NCBI GenBank assembly: GCA_040403555.1
Contig: JBBAKN010000002.1
Coordinates: 62,001 to 126,000 of the forward strand
DNA: 64,000 bases
Direction: 5' to 3'
DNA from: JAIPAN01 sp040403555
GTDB taxonomy: Bacteria; Bacteroidota; Bacteroidia; Sphingobacteriales; Sphingobacteriaceae
In this document: positions 35,380-43,795 of the stretch, piece after piece
Position numbering within the stretch: the first letter of the stretch is position 1
How the letters are laid out: each line of letters opens with the position of its first letter
Translations under genes and position numbers: made by a program
Notes under the pieces: generated by a model
The model's input: only the letters and a program-made list of their open reading frames with translations
Databases searched by the model: none
What the model was told of the DNA's origin: nothing

Positions 35380-37727
35380 TTCAATTCCTCGGCTGATAGT
35401 TCCACCAGCCCTTTCTTTATTTTTTCTTTTTGGTTACGCTTCTCTAGGCTTAATAATAAAGCTGGCAAGAGGGTAAGATTAGAAATTAAAGCTACCAATA
35501 AGGTAATGGACAACAATAAGCCCAGGGCAACAGTACCACCAAAGCTAGAGGCGGCAAAAATGCCAAATCCGAAAAATAGGATTAAGGCCACATAAATCAT
35601 GCTTAGGCCTGTTTCTTTAATGGTATCGCTTACAATTTTAGAAATTGTCCAGGTAGTGGTACGCAACTCTTGGCGGTAACGGGTTAAGAAATAAATGGTT
35701 TGATCGGAGGCTATACCAAAAGCAATACTAAAAATAAGGATGGTAGATGGTTTAAGCGGGATGCCTGCAAAACCCATAATTCCGGCGGTAATAATAAGCG
35801 GTACAATATTCGGGATGAGCGAAATGAGAATCATGCGGAAGCCTCTAAATAAGCCCCACATTAACAGTGCGATCAGTAGAACTGCTAGAATTAAACTATC
35901 GCGGAGGTTTTTTACCAAGTAATTGGTGCCTTTAATAAAAATGATACTAGAGCCAGTTAGTTCTACGTGGTAGCGTTTCGGATTGAAGATAGAATCGATT
36001 TGGGGTTCTAGTTCATTAATCAGTTTGTTCATTTTATCGGAACCTACATCCGCCATTTGGAAACTTAAGCGGGTAACTTGGCGGGTACTATCTAAAAAGT
36101 TTTTAACCAAATTGCTATTGCCCTTGCCCGAATTGGAGGCATAGCCTAAAATGAAATTCTTTTCCAATTCGTTAGGCAAGCGGTAAAAAGTGGTATCGCC
36201 GCCATAAAATGTTTGCGATGAGAATTTCAATACTTCTACTAAAGATACGGCTCTCGAAAATTCGGGATGTGCGGAGATGAGGTCCTGCAATCGGTTCATT
36301 TTAGTTATTACCGAGAGGTTCATCACGCCATTTTTCCGGCGGGTATCCACACTAATATCAAGTGGTAAAATACCTTTAAAGTTTTGAGCAAAGAAGCTCA
36401 TATCTTTATACACGGCGTCTTTTTTGGGTAAATCATCAACCACATAGCCATTTATTTTAATGCGGGATATTCCTATAAAAGAAATAACCACTACCAAAAG
36501 TGTGGCCACATAAATAAGGTTACGTTTTTGGTGTGCAAGGCGGTCTAAAAAAGCCAACAGTTTTACTGCTTTGGGGCTACTGAGGTGGCTAGTATGTTTG
36601 CTATGCGGTACGGGCAAAAAGCTGAAAATAATGGGAATAAAAATGAGCGAAATAGCCCAGGTAACCATCACACTAATGGCGGCTACACTGCCAAATTCCA
36701 TCAACAACTCACTATTGGTAAAGTACAATACGCCAAAACCTATGGCGGTAGTTAAATTAGCAATAAAGGTGGTAATTCCTACTCGGGTAATGACGTATTG
36801 TAGCGCTTTTGTTTTATCCCCTTCTTGCGCTATGCATGTATGGTATTTATTGATGAGTAGAATGCTGTTGGGTATACCTATCACCACAATAAGTGGCGGA
36901 ATAAGTCCGGTGAGTAAGGTAATATCGTAGCCAAACAATACGAGGGTGCCGAGGCTCCACACCACCCCAACAAGCACCACCAATACCGGGTAGAATACGG
37001 CGGCAAAGGAGCGGAAAAAGAGGTATAAAATAAGTGCCCCAATAGCAATAGATAGCCCAATAAAAAGTGCAAACTCTTCGGATATTTTTTTAGAAATAAC
37101 GGTGCGGATATAGGGCAAGCCCGAATAATGGACGGCTACCTGATGCTTATCGCTAAACTGCTTGCTTTGATCTAAAATGGATTGTATAACGCCAATACGT
37201 TTGGCAGAATTAAGCACCGAATCGGCAAAAGTGATGGCCATTACGGTGGCCTTGGTTTGTGGGTTATAAATAAGGTCTTTGTAAAAAGGCAGCTGATCTA
37301 GCTGTTTCTTTAAGCTATCTAATTGTGCTTGGCTGGCTACCGGACCAGCTGCCAAAGGCCTTGCCGTAAATTTTTGCTGCAGGGTATCTTTTTCTAAAAC
37401 CGACAATTGGCCTATAGAAAGCACTTGTTTAATCCCTTCTATTTTTTGCACCTCGGTGCTTAAGTTTAGCCAATCGTTAAACAAGCTGGGGCTAAACAAA
37501 CTGTCCGATTGAATGCCCACAACCATCACGCTACCGTCTTCGCCAAAGGTTTTTTTGAAGGCATTGTAGTCTATATAAGCCGAATCGGTGAGCGGTAATA
37601 CTTTGCCCGCATTAAAAGATAAACGAACCTGAGAGGCCTGCCAAGCCATAAAAACGGTACTGGCTAGTAGTAAAATAAGTAAACTAATTCGGTTAGCTAA
37701 GATAAACTGAGCAAGTTTTTTCCACAT
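35376..37727 (-). CDS. RND/MMPL-superfamily transporter
   Basis: 783 residues with the duplicated RND layout: one N-terminal membrane helix, a large extracytoplasmic loop (about 45-215), five helices (215-395), a second leading helix near 405, a second loop (430-620), and five closing helices. PPLIVVIGIPNSILLINKYHT and its repeat in the second half are the conserved TM4 region. This fits MMPL/HpnN-like lipid or hopanoid-type exporters rather than drug-efflux AcrB. No adaptor or outer-membrane gene is adjacent. The substrate is unknown. Confidence 0.88.
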   Translation of the reverse strand: MWKKLAQFILANRISLLILLLASTVFMAWQASQVRLSFNAGKVLPLTDSAYIDYNAFKKTFGEDGSVMVVGIQSDSLFSPSLFNDWLNLSTEVQKIEGIKQVLSIGQLSVLEKDTLQQKFTARPLAAGPVASQAQLDSLKKQLDQLPFYKDLIYNPQTKATVMAITFADSVLNSAKRIGVIQSILDQSKQFSDKHQVAVHYSGLPYIRTVISKKISEEFALFIGLSIAIGALILYLFFRSFAAVFYPVLVVLVGVVWSLGTLVLFGYDITLLTGLIPPLIVVIGIPNSILLINKYHTCIAQEGDKTKALQYVITRVGITTFIANLTTAIGFGVLYFTNSELLMEFGSVAAISVMVTWAISLIFIPIIFSFLPVPHSKHTSHLSSPKAVKLLAFLDRLAHQKRNLIYVATLLVVVISFIGISRIKINGYVVDDLPKKDAVYKDMSFFAQNFKGILPLDISVDTRRKNGVMNLSVITKMNRLQDLISAHPEFSRAVSLVEVLKFSSQTFYGGDTTFYRLPNELEKNFILGYASNSGKGNSNLVKNFLDSTRQVTRLSFQMADVGSDKMNKLINELEPQIDSIFNPKRYHVELTGSSIIFIKGTNYLVKNLRDSLILAVLLIALLMWGLFRGFRMILISLIPNIVPLIITAGIMGFAGIPLKPSTILIFSIAFGIASDQTIYFLTRYRQELRTTTWTISKIVSDTIKETGLSMIYVALILFFGFGIFAASSFGGTVALGLLLSITLLVALISNLTLLPALLLSLEKRNQKEKIKKGLVELSAEELN

Positions 37728-37791
37728 AAAAGGCCGTATAGGTAGGTATTTGTAGCCGTAAAACTACAAAATTTCCTAAATTGGGGGCTCA

Positions 37792-37799
37792 GAATTTTG
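37792..37799 (+). promoter_or_regulatory. Near-consensus -7 element of recO (leaderless spacing)
   Basis: GAATTTTG (first base off TAnnTTTG), exactly four bases before the recO ATG. Confidence 0.4.
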
Positions 37800-37803
37800 C
37801 CAA

Positions 37804-38529
37804 ATGCTCCATAAAACCCGAGGTATTGTTTTTAAGTGTACAAATTACTCGGAAAGCAGTGTAATTGTGCAGGTGTTTACCGAAAAGTTCGGACTACAAT
37901 CGTATATCATTAATGGGGTAAAAAAGCCGAAGGCGAAAATTAGCTTAAACATGTTGCAGCCGCTGCACTTGCTAGATATGGTGGTGTATGCCAAGGCCAC
38001 CACACAGGTGCAACGGGTATCTGAAATTCGGCAAACGCCGCAATTGCAAACTATACCCTACGACATTGTAAAGAGTAGCTTGGCTTTATTTTTAAATGAG
38101 GTGATTTATAAATCGGTGCGGCAACAAGGGCAAGACGACGCGTTGTTTGAGTTTATTTTTCACGCTATTGAATTGCTAGACAAGCTAGAAGAAGGCTTGG
38201 CCAATTTCCACCTGTATTTTTTACTCCGCTTAACTCGGTTTTTAGGATTTTTCCCGGATAAAAAGGGCTATAGTCCGCAGGCCTATTTCGATTTACAAAA
38301 TGCTTGTTACAGTAGCCACCCTCCTGCGCACGATTTTTTAATTGCACCCGAAATTTGCGTGCATTGGCAAGCCCTCATTGAAAGTGAGTTTGAAGCCTTG
38401 GCGCAACTGCAAATACGTGCTAGCGACCGCCGCCAATTGTTGGAGCACTTGTTAGATTATTACCGCCTGCATGTAGATCATTTTGGCGAACTGAAATCGC
38501 AAGCGGTATTGGCCGAAATTTTTGCCTAG
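37804..38529 (+). CDS. recO: DNA repair protein RecO
   Basis: Recombination mediator working with RecF and RecR to load RecA. 241 residues. The N-terminal OB-fold shows KTRGIVFKCTNYSESSVIVQVFTEKFGLQSYI, and KKPKAKISLNMLQPLHLLDMVVY is the next conserved strand. A helical C-terminal domain follows. The zinc-binding Cys of some RecO proteins are only partly present, as in other Bacteroidota. recF is at 14 kb in the same window. Its stop abuts the stop of the nitroreductase gene with no gap. Confidence 0.93.
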   Translation: MLHKTRGIVFKCTNYSESSVIVQVFTEKFGLQSYIINGVKKPKAKISLNMLQPLHLLDMVVYAKATTQVQRVSEIRQTPQLQTIPYDIVKSSLALFLNEVIYKSVRQQGQDDALFEFIFHAIELLDKLEEGLANFHLYFLLRLTRFLGFFPDKKGYSPQAYFDLQNACYSSHPPAHDFLIAPEICVHWQALIESEFEALAQLQIRASDRRQLLEHLLDYYRLHVDHFGELKSQAVLAEIFA

Positions 38530-39297
38530 TTATACTTCGTGGATGAAGTACTTGCTATCGAAACGGATGCGGGGACCGTATACGCCACCGGCTGCTCGTT
38601 TACCCGCACTGATCACCATGCATATTTCTGCTTGGCTAGGTAAGTCCAATAATTTCTTTACCCGTACACCATCCATGCCTTCCATGGGGCAAGAGTCGTA
38701 GCCTGCTGCACGTAGCGATAGCATGAGGTTTTGGCAAGCCAAGGCGGTTGTTTTTTGCGCCCACAGCTCTAATTCCAGGCTGGATGTAGGTATGCGTGGT
38801 GTTACTTCTGTAAGTCCTTTAAACCAAATTAAACCTTTTTTAAAGAAACCAAAGATGTTTAAGAAGCCTAGGTTATAGGCCAATGGGGTAATTTTTTTAT
38901 AGTATTGATAACCCGAACCTTTCTCTCCGTTTTGGGTAAGCAATTCCAACATGCGTTCTCGGTTTATTTTCCAATAATCGGGGCGGGCTACAGCTACAAT
39001 CAACTCGGGGGCGGTACGTGCCGCCGGTTGCGATAGGCACAATTTTACCAATTCGGCTTTCTTTTCTGCAGAGCGCACCCAGAAAAACTCCCAAGGTTGC
39101 AAGTTGGAGGAGTTTGGTGCCAAGAGTGTCAATTCCAAACATTCCCGCATAACGGCATCGGGTATGGGGGTTGGTTCGTATACCCGTATGCTGCGGCGAC
39201 TGTTTACTACGGTTTTGAATGCTTCAAAATCGGTTTTGGCGGCTGGTTCTGAATAATTTAATTCGGGAACTTTAGAAAAGATATCGGCTTTGGCCAT
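38530..39297 (-). CDS. Nitroreductase family FMN oxidoreductase
   Basis: 255 residues from the ATG at 39297; a longer frame to 39390 runs into the promoter and start of the divergent cupin gene and is rejected. The nitroreductase fold is seen in VVNSRRSIRVYEPTPI near residue 33, LAPNSSNLQPWEFFWV near 62 and AAGYDSCPMEGMD near 205. The Arg-Arg-Ser and Asn residues are the usual FMN contacts. The physiological substrate is unknown. Confidence 0.9.
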   Translation of the reverse strand: MAKADIFSKVPELNYSEPAAKTDFEAFKTVVNSRRSIRVYEPTPIPDAVMRECLELTLLAPNSSNLQPWEFFWVRSAEKKAELVKLCLSQPAARTAPELIVAVARPDYWKINRERMLELLTQNGEKGSGYQYYKKITPLAYNLGFLNIFGFFKKGLIWFKGLTEVTPRIPTSSLELELWAQKTTALACQNLMLSLRAAGYDSCPMEGMDGVRVKKLLDLPSQAEICMVISAGKRAAGGVYGPRIRFDSKYFIHEV

Positions 39298-39375
39298 GGT
39301 TTTTGTATTGGTTTGGGACAAAACTAGGTTTTTTTGCTGAACTATATTTCGCGAATATGCGTATTTTCGAAACCA

Positions 39376-39879
39376 ATGACTAGCATGCAAACCAAAGGCA
39401 CTGTATTTGCCGAACTAAAAACGGAACTACTTGAACAAGGTTTTACCATTGTACAAGAGGATACCGAACGCCCTTGGGGTGGTTTTTTCGTGATCGATGA
39501 AGCGCAGGCTCAGGCTTTTGCCAATAGGTATTTTGATGGCTTGGATGTAAACAGTTTAAAAATTTCGGGGAAATTAAGTCCGAAGATTTTATTGGTGGCT
39601 CCCAATACACGTTTGTCGTGGCAATACCACCACCGCCGAGCCGAAATTTGGTGTTTGGTGCGGGGCACTGCTGGAGTTTGTACCAGCTTTACGGATGTAG
39701 AAGGCCCCCTAAAAACGCTTTCGATAGGCGAACGCATTACCTTACAGCAGGGTGAACGCCACCGCTTAATTGGCTTGGATACCTGGGGTATAGTGGCCGA
39801 GATTTGGCAACATACGGATGCTGCGCAGCCTTCGGATGAGGAGGATATTGTGCGGGTGCAAGATGATTTTGGGAGATAG
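39376..39879 (+). CDS. Cupin-fold protein resembling mannose-6-phosphate isomerase/GMP C-terminal domain
   Basis: 167 residues from the ATG at 39376 (alternatives 39334 and 39385). Cupin motif one is in SWQYHHRRAEIWCLVRG, motif two in LQQGERHRLI. RPWGGFFV and the C-terminal SDEEDIVRVQDDFGR match type II phosphomannose isomerase/cupin tails. Two His and one Glu of the metal site are visible. A sugar-phosphate isomerase role is likely but not proven. A TATTTTCG sequence six bases before the ATG may be its -7 element. Confidence 0.8.
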   Translation: MTSMQTKGTVFAELKTELLEQGFTIVQEDTERPWGGFFVIDEAQAQAFANRYFDGLDVNSLKISGKLSPKILLVAPNTRLSWQYHHRRAEIWCLVRGTAGVCTSFTDVEGPLKTLSIGERITLQQGERHRLIGLDTWGIVAEIWQHTDAAQPSDEEDIVRVQDDFGR

Positions 39880-39899
39880 GTTTTTGTTTTACCTTTTTT

Positions 39900-40022
39900 C
39901 TTGATCAAAAAGATAAGAAATAAGTGTTATTAATACTTTTTCCTTAATGAAAAAGTATTCAAAAAATCAAGGCAGAACGAAGCTTCTGCCCACAGGCCTT
40001 TACGCTGGCCCGCCGTTCTGCC
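39900..40022. repeat. Cluster of nested inverted repeats
   Basis: Three dyads lie in a row. CTTGAT (39900-39905) pairs with ATCAAG (39966-39971). Inside this is an 11-bp perfect dyad, AATACTTTTTC/GAAAAAGTATT (39932-39942, 39949-39959). Next come GGCAGAACG (39971-39979) and CGTTCTGCC (40014-40022) around a GC-rich loop unlike the AT-rich surroundings. This looks like a dispersed intergenic repeat of Bacteroidota; whether other copies exist cannot be seen here. Confidence 0.7.
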
Positions 40023-40041
40023 GGGCCTGGCTTTTTACCGC

Positions 40042-40274
40042 TTAGTTACTAGTTGCATCGGCGCAGTAAGGGTTTGCACTGCCATAGTAAGACTTTACAT
40101 CAGCGCAGTAAGGCATTGCACTGCAACAGTAAGCATTTGCATTGGCGCAGTAAGGTTTTGCACTGCCACAGTAAGAAAATGTACTAGCACAGTAAGACAT
40201 TGTACTGCCACAGTAAGACAATGCACCAACAAGGTAAGCCATTACACTCCCACAGCAGGTATTTACAAGTACAT
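40042..40274 (-). repeat. 21-bp tandem repeat encoding a Tyr-Cys heptapeptide
   Basis: About ten units of 21 bases. On the minus strand, one frame reads repeats such as SYCGSAK, PYCANAN and PYCADVK, ending in TAA near 40042. Variation favours this frame: the Cys codon alternates between TGT and TGC, and the Tyr codon TAC is constant in nearly all units. One unit next to the upstream edge has 22 bases, shifting the frame. Confidence 0.7.
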
Positions 40275-40364
40275 GCTAGCACTCTTTGCTTTTAGAGTGG
40301 GTGCTAAACAAAAAAGAGTGGCAAGCAAACTGATGCAGGCTAGTAATCTGGTAAATTTTATCAT
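40263..40364 (-). pseudogene. Signal-peptide fragment preceding the YC repeat (possible frameshifted gene)
   Basis: ATG 40364 opens a 33-residue frame with a clear secretion signal (basic IKFTR, hydrophobic core, APTLKAKSA cleavage-like end), then TAA at 40263-40265. The heptapeptide repeat starts just downstream in another frame (offset two bases). The ATG overlaps the distal stop of the lipoprotein frame (ATGA at 40361-40364). A secreted Cys-rich repeat protein broken by a frameshift is the likely origin; an intact independent peptide cannot be excluded. Confidence 0.45.
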
Positions 40365-40789
40365 TTGCTTAGTGTTACGCTAGATCCTCCTACGGAAGTG
40401 GTTAAAGAGTTGCCACTAACTTAGCCTACTTTTACTGAACCAGAACTATCGTACAAATCATTCCCCTTTATAATGCCATTGTCCGACTCGGCATTTTGAG
40501 CATCAAACTCTGCCCCGTTGCCGGTTTTAATTATAGTTTTACCATACCATGTAGTTCCGTAAATGGTAATGCTCAAATCTGCGGAGTTATCACTGTACGT
40601 ATAGGTGCCATCTATAGATTCGCTTGACGTTTGCCCGTCATCAGATTGGGCATCGGTTGTTTCAGTATCCGTAGAATTGGTAGTTGTTTGAGTTGCATCA
40701 CTGGTATTTTCGTTTTTTGAGCTGCTTGGACTACAAGCGGTGATCATGAAAAACATCAAGATGAGGATATATTGATAAGTAGATTTCAT
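40361..40789 (-). pseudogene. Lipoprotein gene interrupted by an in-frame TAA
   Basis: The frame from ATG 40789 has a lipoprotein signal (FFMITAC, Cys19), a Thr/Ser/Asp-rich linker, and a small beta domain (GTYTYSDNSADLSITIYG, GTTWYGKT, GNDLYDSSGSVKVG). It meets TAA at 40421-40423. The same frame then continues VSGNSLTTSVGGSSVTLSK to TGA at 40361, which reads as the natural end of the domain; the stop stands where Tyr would fit (VG-Y-VSG). Either the last 20 residues are lost (122-aa product) or the gene has decayed. Readthrough is less likely. Confidence 0.65.
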
Positions 40790-40998
40790 TGTAGTGTTTT
40801 ATATGGTGTGATTTAAAACAAAATATAACTGCTTATACTATATTTTGTTCGTGTAGTATAATAAACTAAATATGATTATTCCTTATATACATGTAAGCGT
40901 ACTATCACGTGATTCGCGTGAGTTCACCTATTATCACTTAATAACTATTGATTATTAAGAAACATTAGGCTTATCTTACTAGTACAAAATTTTTATGT
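40790..40998. promoter_or_regulatory. Divergent intergenic region with two strong dyads
   Basis: Dyad one: ACAAAATATA/TATATTTTGT (40818-40827, 40839-40848; 11-base spacer), overlapped by TATACTA/TAGTATA (40834-40840, 40854-40860). Dyad two: CTTAATAA/TTATTAAG (40937-40944, 40952-40959). One sits about 30-60 bases before each divergent gene, in operator-like positions. A weaker TCACG/CGTGA pair lies between them (40905-40921). Confidence 0.5.
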
Positions 40999-42327
40999 AT
41001 GCGAAAACATCTTCTTATAGGCCTTTTGGCTTGCCTACTATCAACCAGTATGTTGGCACAAGTGCGCTATTTTGAATGGATAAACCCTAAAACTACCCTG
41101 AGAGTAAAGCTAGAACCCGATACCCATGAACTTTGGAAAGAAGTAAAAGGTGGGGTTTGGGTAAAAAGCAATGCGGTAAGCTTTGATGAAAAAATAGTAG
41201 CAGATTTACCCGACAACTACTCCGTGCATTCAGCATTTTACGCCGGAGATTCGGTAGTTACGTTTACCTTACACGGCATGGGCAATGTATATGCCTACAA
41301 GGTAAACACACAAACATTAGAGCGCTTAGATCATTCTTTTTACAAGGGCTATAATTTTAATAGTACCGAGTTTATACGGCAGGATACCTTATATAGTTTT
41401 GGTGGTTACGGGTTTTGGCATTTTAACAATACTCAAACCTTTTTTGACAAGAAATACAAGGAATGGTTTTTATATAAAAGCAAAAACAAAGGCCCCGAAA
41501 CCATAAAAGGTGGCTTACAGGGATACGATGGGGCTAAAGATGTATTTTACAGTGGTTTGGGATTGGATGACCCACGATTAATTGGGGGAAAAAGAGAAAA
41601 CAGTAAACGTTTTTATCAATTTGATTTTAAGACCAAAGAATGGACCTATTTGGGGGAGGTAAATAAAGACCTTCAGCTAGCAAACATTGACTTAGAAATA
41701 TACTGGAATGGGCGCTATTTTATAGGATGGAGCACGGATGTGCTGTACATTATAGACCCTAGCGAAAATAAAATTTACAGTAACTCTAAAATAGAACTAG
41801 CTTTTGATGCAGGGGGTAAATTGCATACTAAAGCAGATACCTTGCTGTATTATTCTTCCAATGGCCGAACTATTTTAAAGTATGCTATCAAAAACATTAT
41901 TGAGGATTCAGACGAATTAGGTCCGCTCTATACAAGCGGCATTTCTATTAACGGCTATATGGGTATTGGCTTTGCCATGCTTTTAGCAGGAGGCTTGACT
42001 GTATTTTTAATACAAAAGCGAACGAAAAAGAAACGAAATAATTTATTTACAGCGCAAGAGGAAAGCCTACTGAAGGCATTTATGGAGTCGGGAAATTTGA
42101 CTACGCAAGAGATGAATGAGGTATTGGGCGCCACGAGTAAGTCATTTGATAATCAGCGCCGCATTCGGTCTGTTACTATTCAGGGGATGAACCAGAAATT
42201 ACTGCAAGTTTATGGGGTAAAAGAGGGCATTGAGACTCAAGCGGAAACTGAAGATAAACGCTTTAATACCTACAGGTTAAAGAAGGGTTTGGCCGAAAAG
42301 CTAACAGCAGATAAGCGCTTAGCTTAA
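40999..42327 (+). CDS. Membrane-spanning protein: exported propeller-like domain plus cytoplasmic HTH-like tail
   Basis: 442 residues. Signal peptide (LLIGLLACLLSTSMLA). Residues 25-310 are exported and beta-rich with kelch/propeller-like strands (SFGGYGFWHFNNT, FYQFDFKTKEWTYLGEV). A membrane segment spans about 315-335 (GYMGIGFAMLLAGGLTVFLI). A basic cytoplasmic tail follows, with helices (FTAQEESLLKAFMESGNLTTQEMNEVLG, then a basic RRIRSV segment) that resemble a winged-helix/HTH. This suggests a one-component membrane sensor-regulator. No family name is recognised. It is divergent from the broken lipoprotein gene across the dyad-rich spacer. Confidence 0.65.
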   Translation: MRKHLLIGLLACLLSTSMLAQVRYFEWINPKTTLRVKLEPDTHELWKEVKGGVWVKSNAVSFDEKIVADLPDNYSVHSAFYAGDSVVTFTLHGMGNVYAYKVNTQTLERLDHSFYKGYNFNSTEFIRQDTLYSFGGYGFWHFNNTQTFFDKKYKEWFLYKSKNKGPETIKGGLQGYDGAKDVFYSGLGLDDPRLIGGKRENSKRFYQFDFKTKEWTYLGEVNKDLQLANIDLEIYWNGRYFIGWSTDVLYIIDPSENKIYSNSKIELAFDAGGKLHTKADTLLYYSSNGRTILKYAIKNIIEDSDELGPLYTSGISINGYMGIGFAMLLAGGLTVFLIQKRTKKKRNNLFTAQEESLLKAFMESGNLTTQEMNEVLGATSKSFDNQRRIRSVTIQGMNQKLLQVYGVKEGIETQAETEDKRFNTYRLKKGLAEKLTADKRLA

Positions 42328-42350
42328 TGTAAACAAAAAGTATAGGCCAT

Positions 42351-42379
42351 AAAAAAATCCCGGAATTTCTTCCGGGATT
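42351..42379 (-). terminator. Terminator of tRNA-Val
   Basis: Hairpin AATCCCGGAA/TTCCGGGATT with TTTC loop; on the minus strand it is followed by seven T. It starts right at the encoded CCA of tRNA-Val. Confidence 0.85.
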
Positions 42380-42456
42380 GGTGGGAGATACTGGGTTCGA
42401 ACCAGTGACCCCCTGCTTGTAAGGCAGGTGCTCTGAACCAGCTGAGCTAATCTCCC
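42379..42456 (-). tRNA. tRNA-Val(TAC), CCA encoded
   Basis: Acceptor GGGAGAT/ATCTCCC, discriminator A, encoded CCA, D-arm GCTC...GAGC, anticodon loop CTTACAA within CCTGC/GCAGG, T-loop TTCGAAC. The anticodon TAC specifies Val. Two truncated copies lie upstream of it on the same strand. Confidence 0.96.
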
Positions 42457-42484
42457 CTGTTTTTATTCGTATTGTTCACTTTGG

Positions 42485-42625
42485 GTGACCCTCCCGATTT
42501 TATATCGGGATGTTCTGAGACCAGCTGAGCTAATCTCCCCTGTTTTTATTCGTATTGTTATTCCTTCTAGGTGACCCTCCCGATTTTATATCGGGATGTG
42601 CTGAGACCAGCTGAGCTAATCTCCC
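42485..42625 (-). pseudogene. Two truncated tRNA-Val copies with altered anticodon arm
   Basis: Remnants at 42485-42539 and 42571-42625 keep the tRNA-Val 5' end, the D-arm region and the GTCACC variable-loop stretch, but lack the T-arm and 3' acceptor. In both the anticodon arm is replaced by the hairpin CCCGAT/ATCGGG with an ATAAA loop. The spacer TTTTTATTCGTATTGTT recurs between the copies, so whole tRNA-plus-spacer units of 83 and 86 bases were duplicated. They cannot fold as functional tRNAs. Confidence 0.8.
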
Positions 42626-42813
42626 TTTGGGATTGCAAATATAGAAGGTCTGAGCCAATTGCCAAAAAAAATGTGAGATTTTAGTGTTTAGCTCGTTCTT
42701 AGCAGGTATAGGCACCTATAATTTAGGTCCAAGCTGTGCGTTATCATTCCTAAAAAGCTTTATTTCGCAATTTACCCAAAACCCTGTATCTTCGAGTACC
42801 CAATATAAAACCT

Positions 42814-43776
42814 ATGGCAGAAGTACATATTCCCCGCCTCGACTTAAACGATTACGTTTACGGCACCCCCGAACAAAAGAAAAAGTTTTCGGACGATTTA
42901 GGCAAAGCCTATACCGATACCGGCTTTGTAACCATTGCCAACCATGGCCTAAGCCCGCAATTGATTGAGGAGCTGTACCAAGAAGTAAAAAACTTTTTTG
43001 CTTTACCTGAAACTACCAAATTGGCTTACGAAAAGCCTGGGCTAGCCGGGCAACGTGGCTATACCAGCAAAGGCAAAGAAAAAGCTAAAGATTCGAAAAC
43101 CCCCGATTTGAAAGAATTTTGGCAGCGTGGTCAAACCGTTAGCGATGGCGATGTGGTAAAAAGCGAATACCCCGACAATATAGACGTAACAGAAAACCCT
43201 CGTTTTAATAGCGTTACCCGTGAGGTTTACGAAAGCCTAGAAGCATCGGGCAAGCATTTGTTGCGGGCCATTGCCAATTACTTGGCGCTACCCGAAAATT
43301 ATTTCGACGATAAAGTACACAATGGCAACTCCATTTTACGGGCCATTCACTACTTCCCTATTGAAGACCCCGATAGCGTACCGGCCGATGCCGTACGTGC
43401 AGGTGCGCATGAAGATATCAATTTAATTACCTTACTCATTGGCGCCAGCGCCGATGGCTTAGAAGTACTTACCCGTGATGGACAGTGGTTCCCGGTGAAA
43501 GCACATGGCGAAGATATTGTGGTAAACGTAGGCGATATGTTGCAACGTTTAACCAATAACACGTTAAAATCAACCACGCACCGCGTGGTAAACCCTCCTC
43601 GTGAGCTGATGAAAAATTCTCGTTTTTCGGTACCTTTCTTTTTACATCCTAGATCGAACATGGATTTAACCTGCTTGGAATCGTGCATAGATACAGCAAA
43701 TCCGAAGGCTTATACGGATATGACCGCCGGCGAATACCTGGATGAGCGCCTACGAGAAATAGGCTTAAAAATGTAA
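42814..43776 (+). CDS. 2-oxoglutarate/Fe(II)-dependent oxygenase, isopenicillin N synthase family
   Basis: 320 residues, typical of the IPNS-like oxygenases. The N-terminal DIOX_N part has GFVTIANHGLSPQL. In the double-stranded beta helix, Fe ligands are His199 and Asp201 (AGAHEDINLITLL) and His256 (KSTTHRVVN), and the 2OG-binding RFS begins at Arg270. All metal and cosubstrate residues are present, so the enzyme should be active. The substrate is unknown; small-molecule oxidation is the family role. A hairpin terminator follows. Confidence 0.9.
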   Translation: MAEVHIPRLDLNDYVYGTPEQKKKFSDDLGKAYTDTGFVTIANHGLSPQLIEELYQEVKNFFALPETTKLAYEKPGLAGQRGYTSKGKEKAKDSKTPDLKEFWQRGQTVSDGDVVKSEYPDNIDVTENPRFNSVTREVYESLEASGKHLLRAIANYLALPENYFDDKVHNGNSILRAIHYFPIEDPDSVPADAVRAGAHEDINLITLLIGASADGLEVLTRDGQWFPVKAHGEDIVVNVGDMLQRLTNNTLKSTTHRVVNPPRELMKNSRFSVPFFLHPRSNMDLTCLESCIDTANPKAYTDMTAGEYLDERLREIGLKM

Positions 43777-43795
43777 GCGATAAAATTAAAAGATG

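Noticed and set aside
40042..40274. CRISPR array
   Set aside because: Units are contiguous 21-bp repeats with no unique spacers and no cas genes nearby.
40100..40380. Plus-strand reading of the 21-bp repeat
   Set aside because: It is open too, but the repeat variation is mostly non-synonymous there, and no start or signal sequence is placed suitably.
42485..42625. Functional extra tRNAs
   Set aside because: No T-arm, no 3' acceptor strand and no proper anticodon loop.
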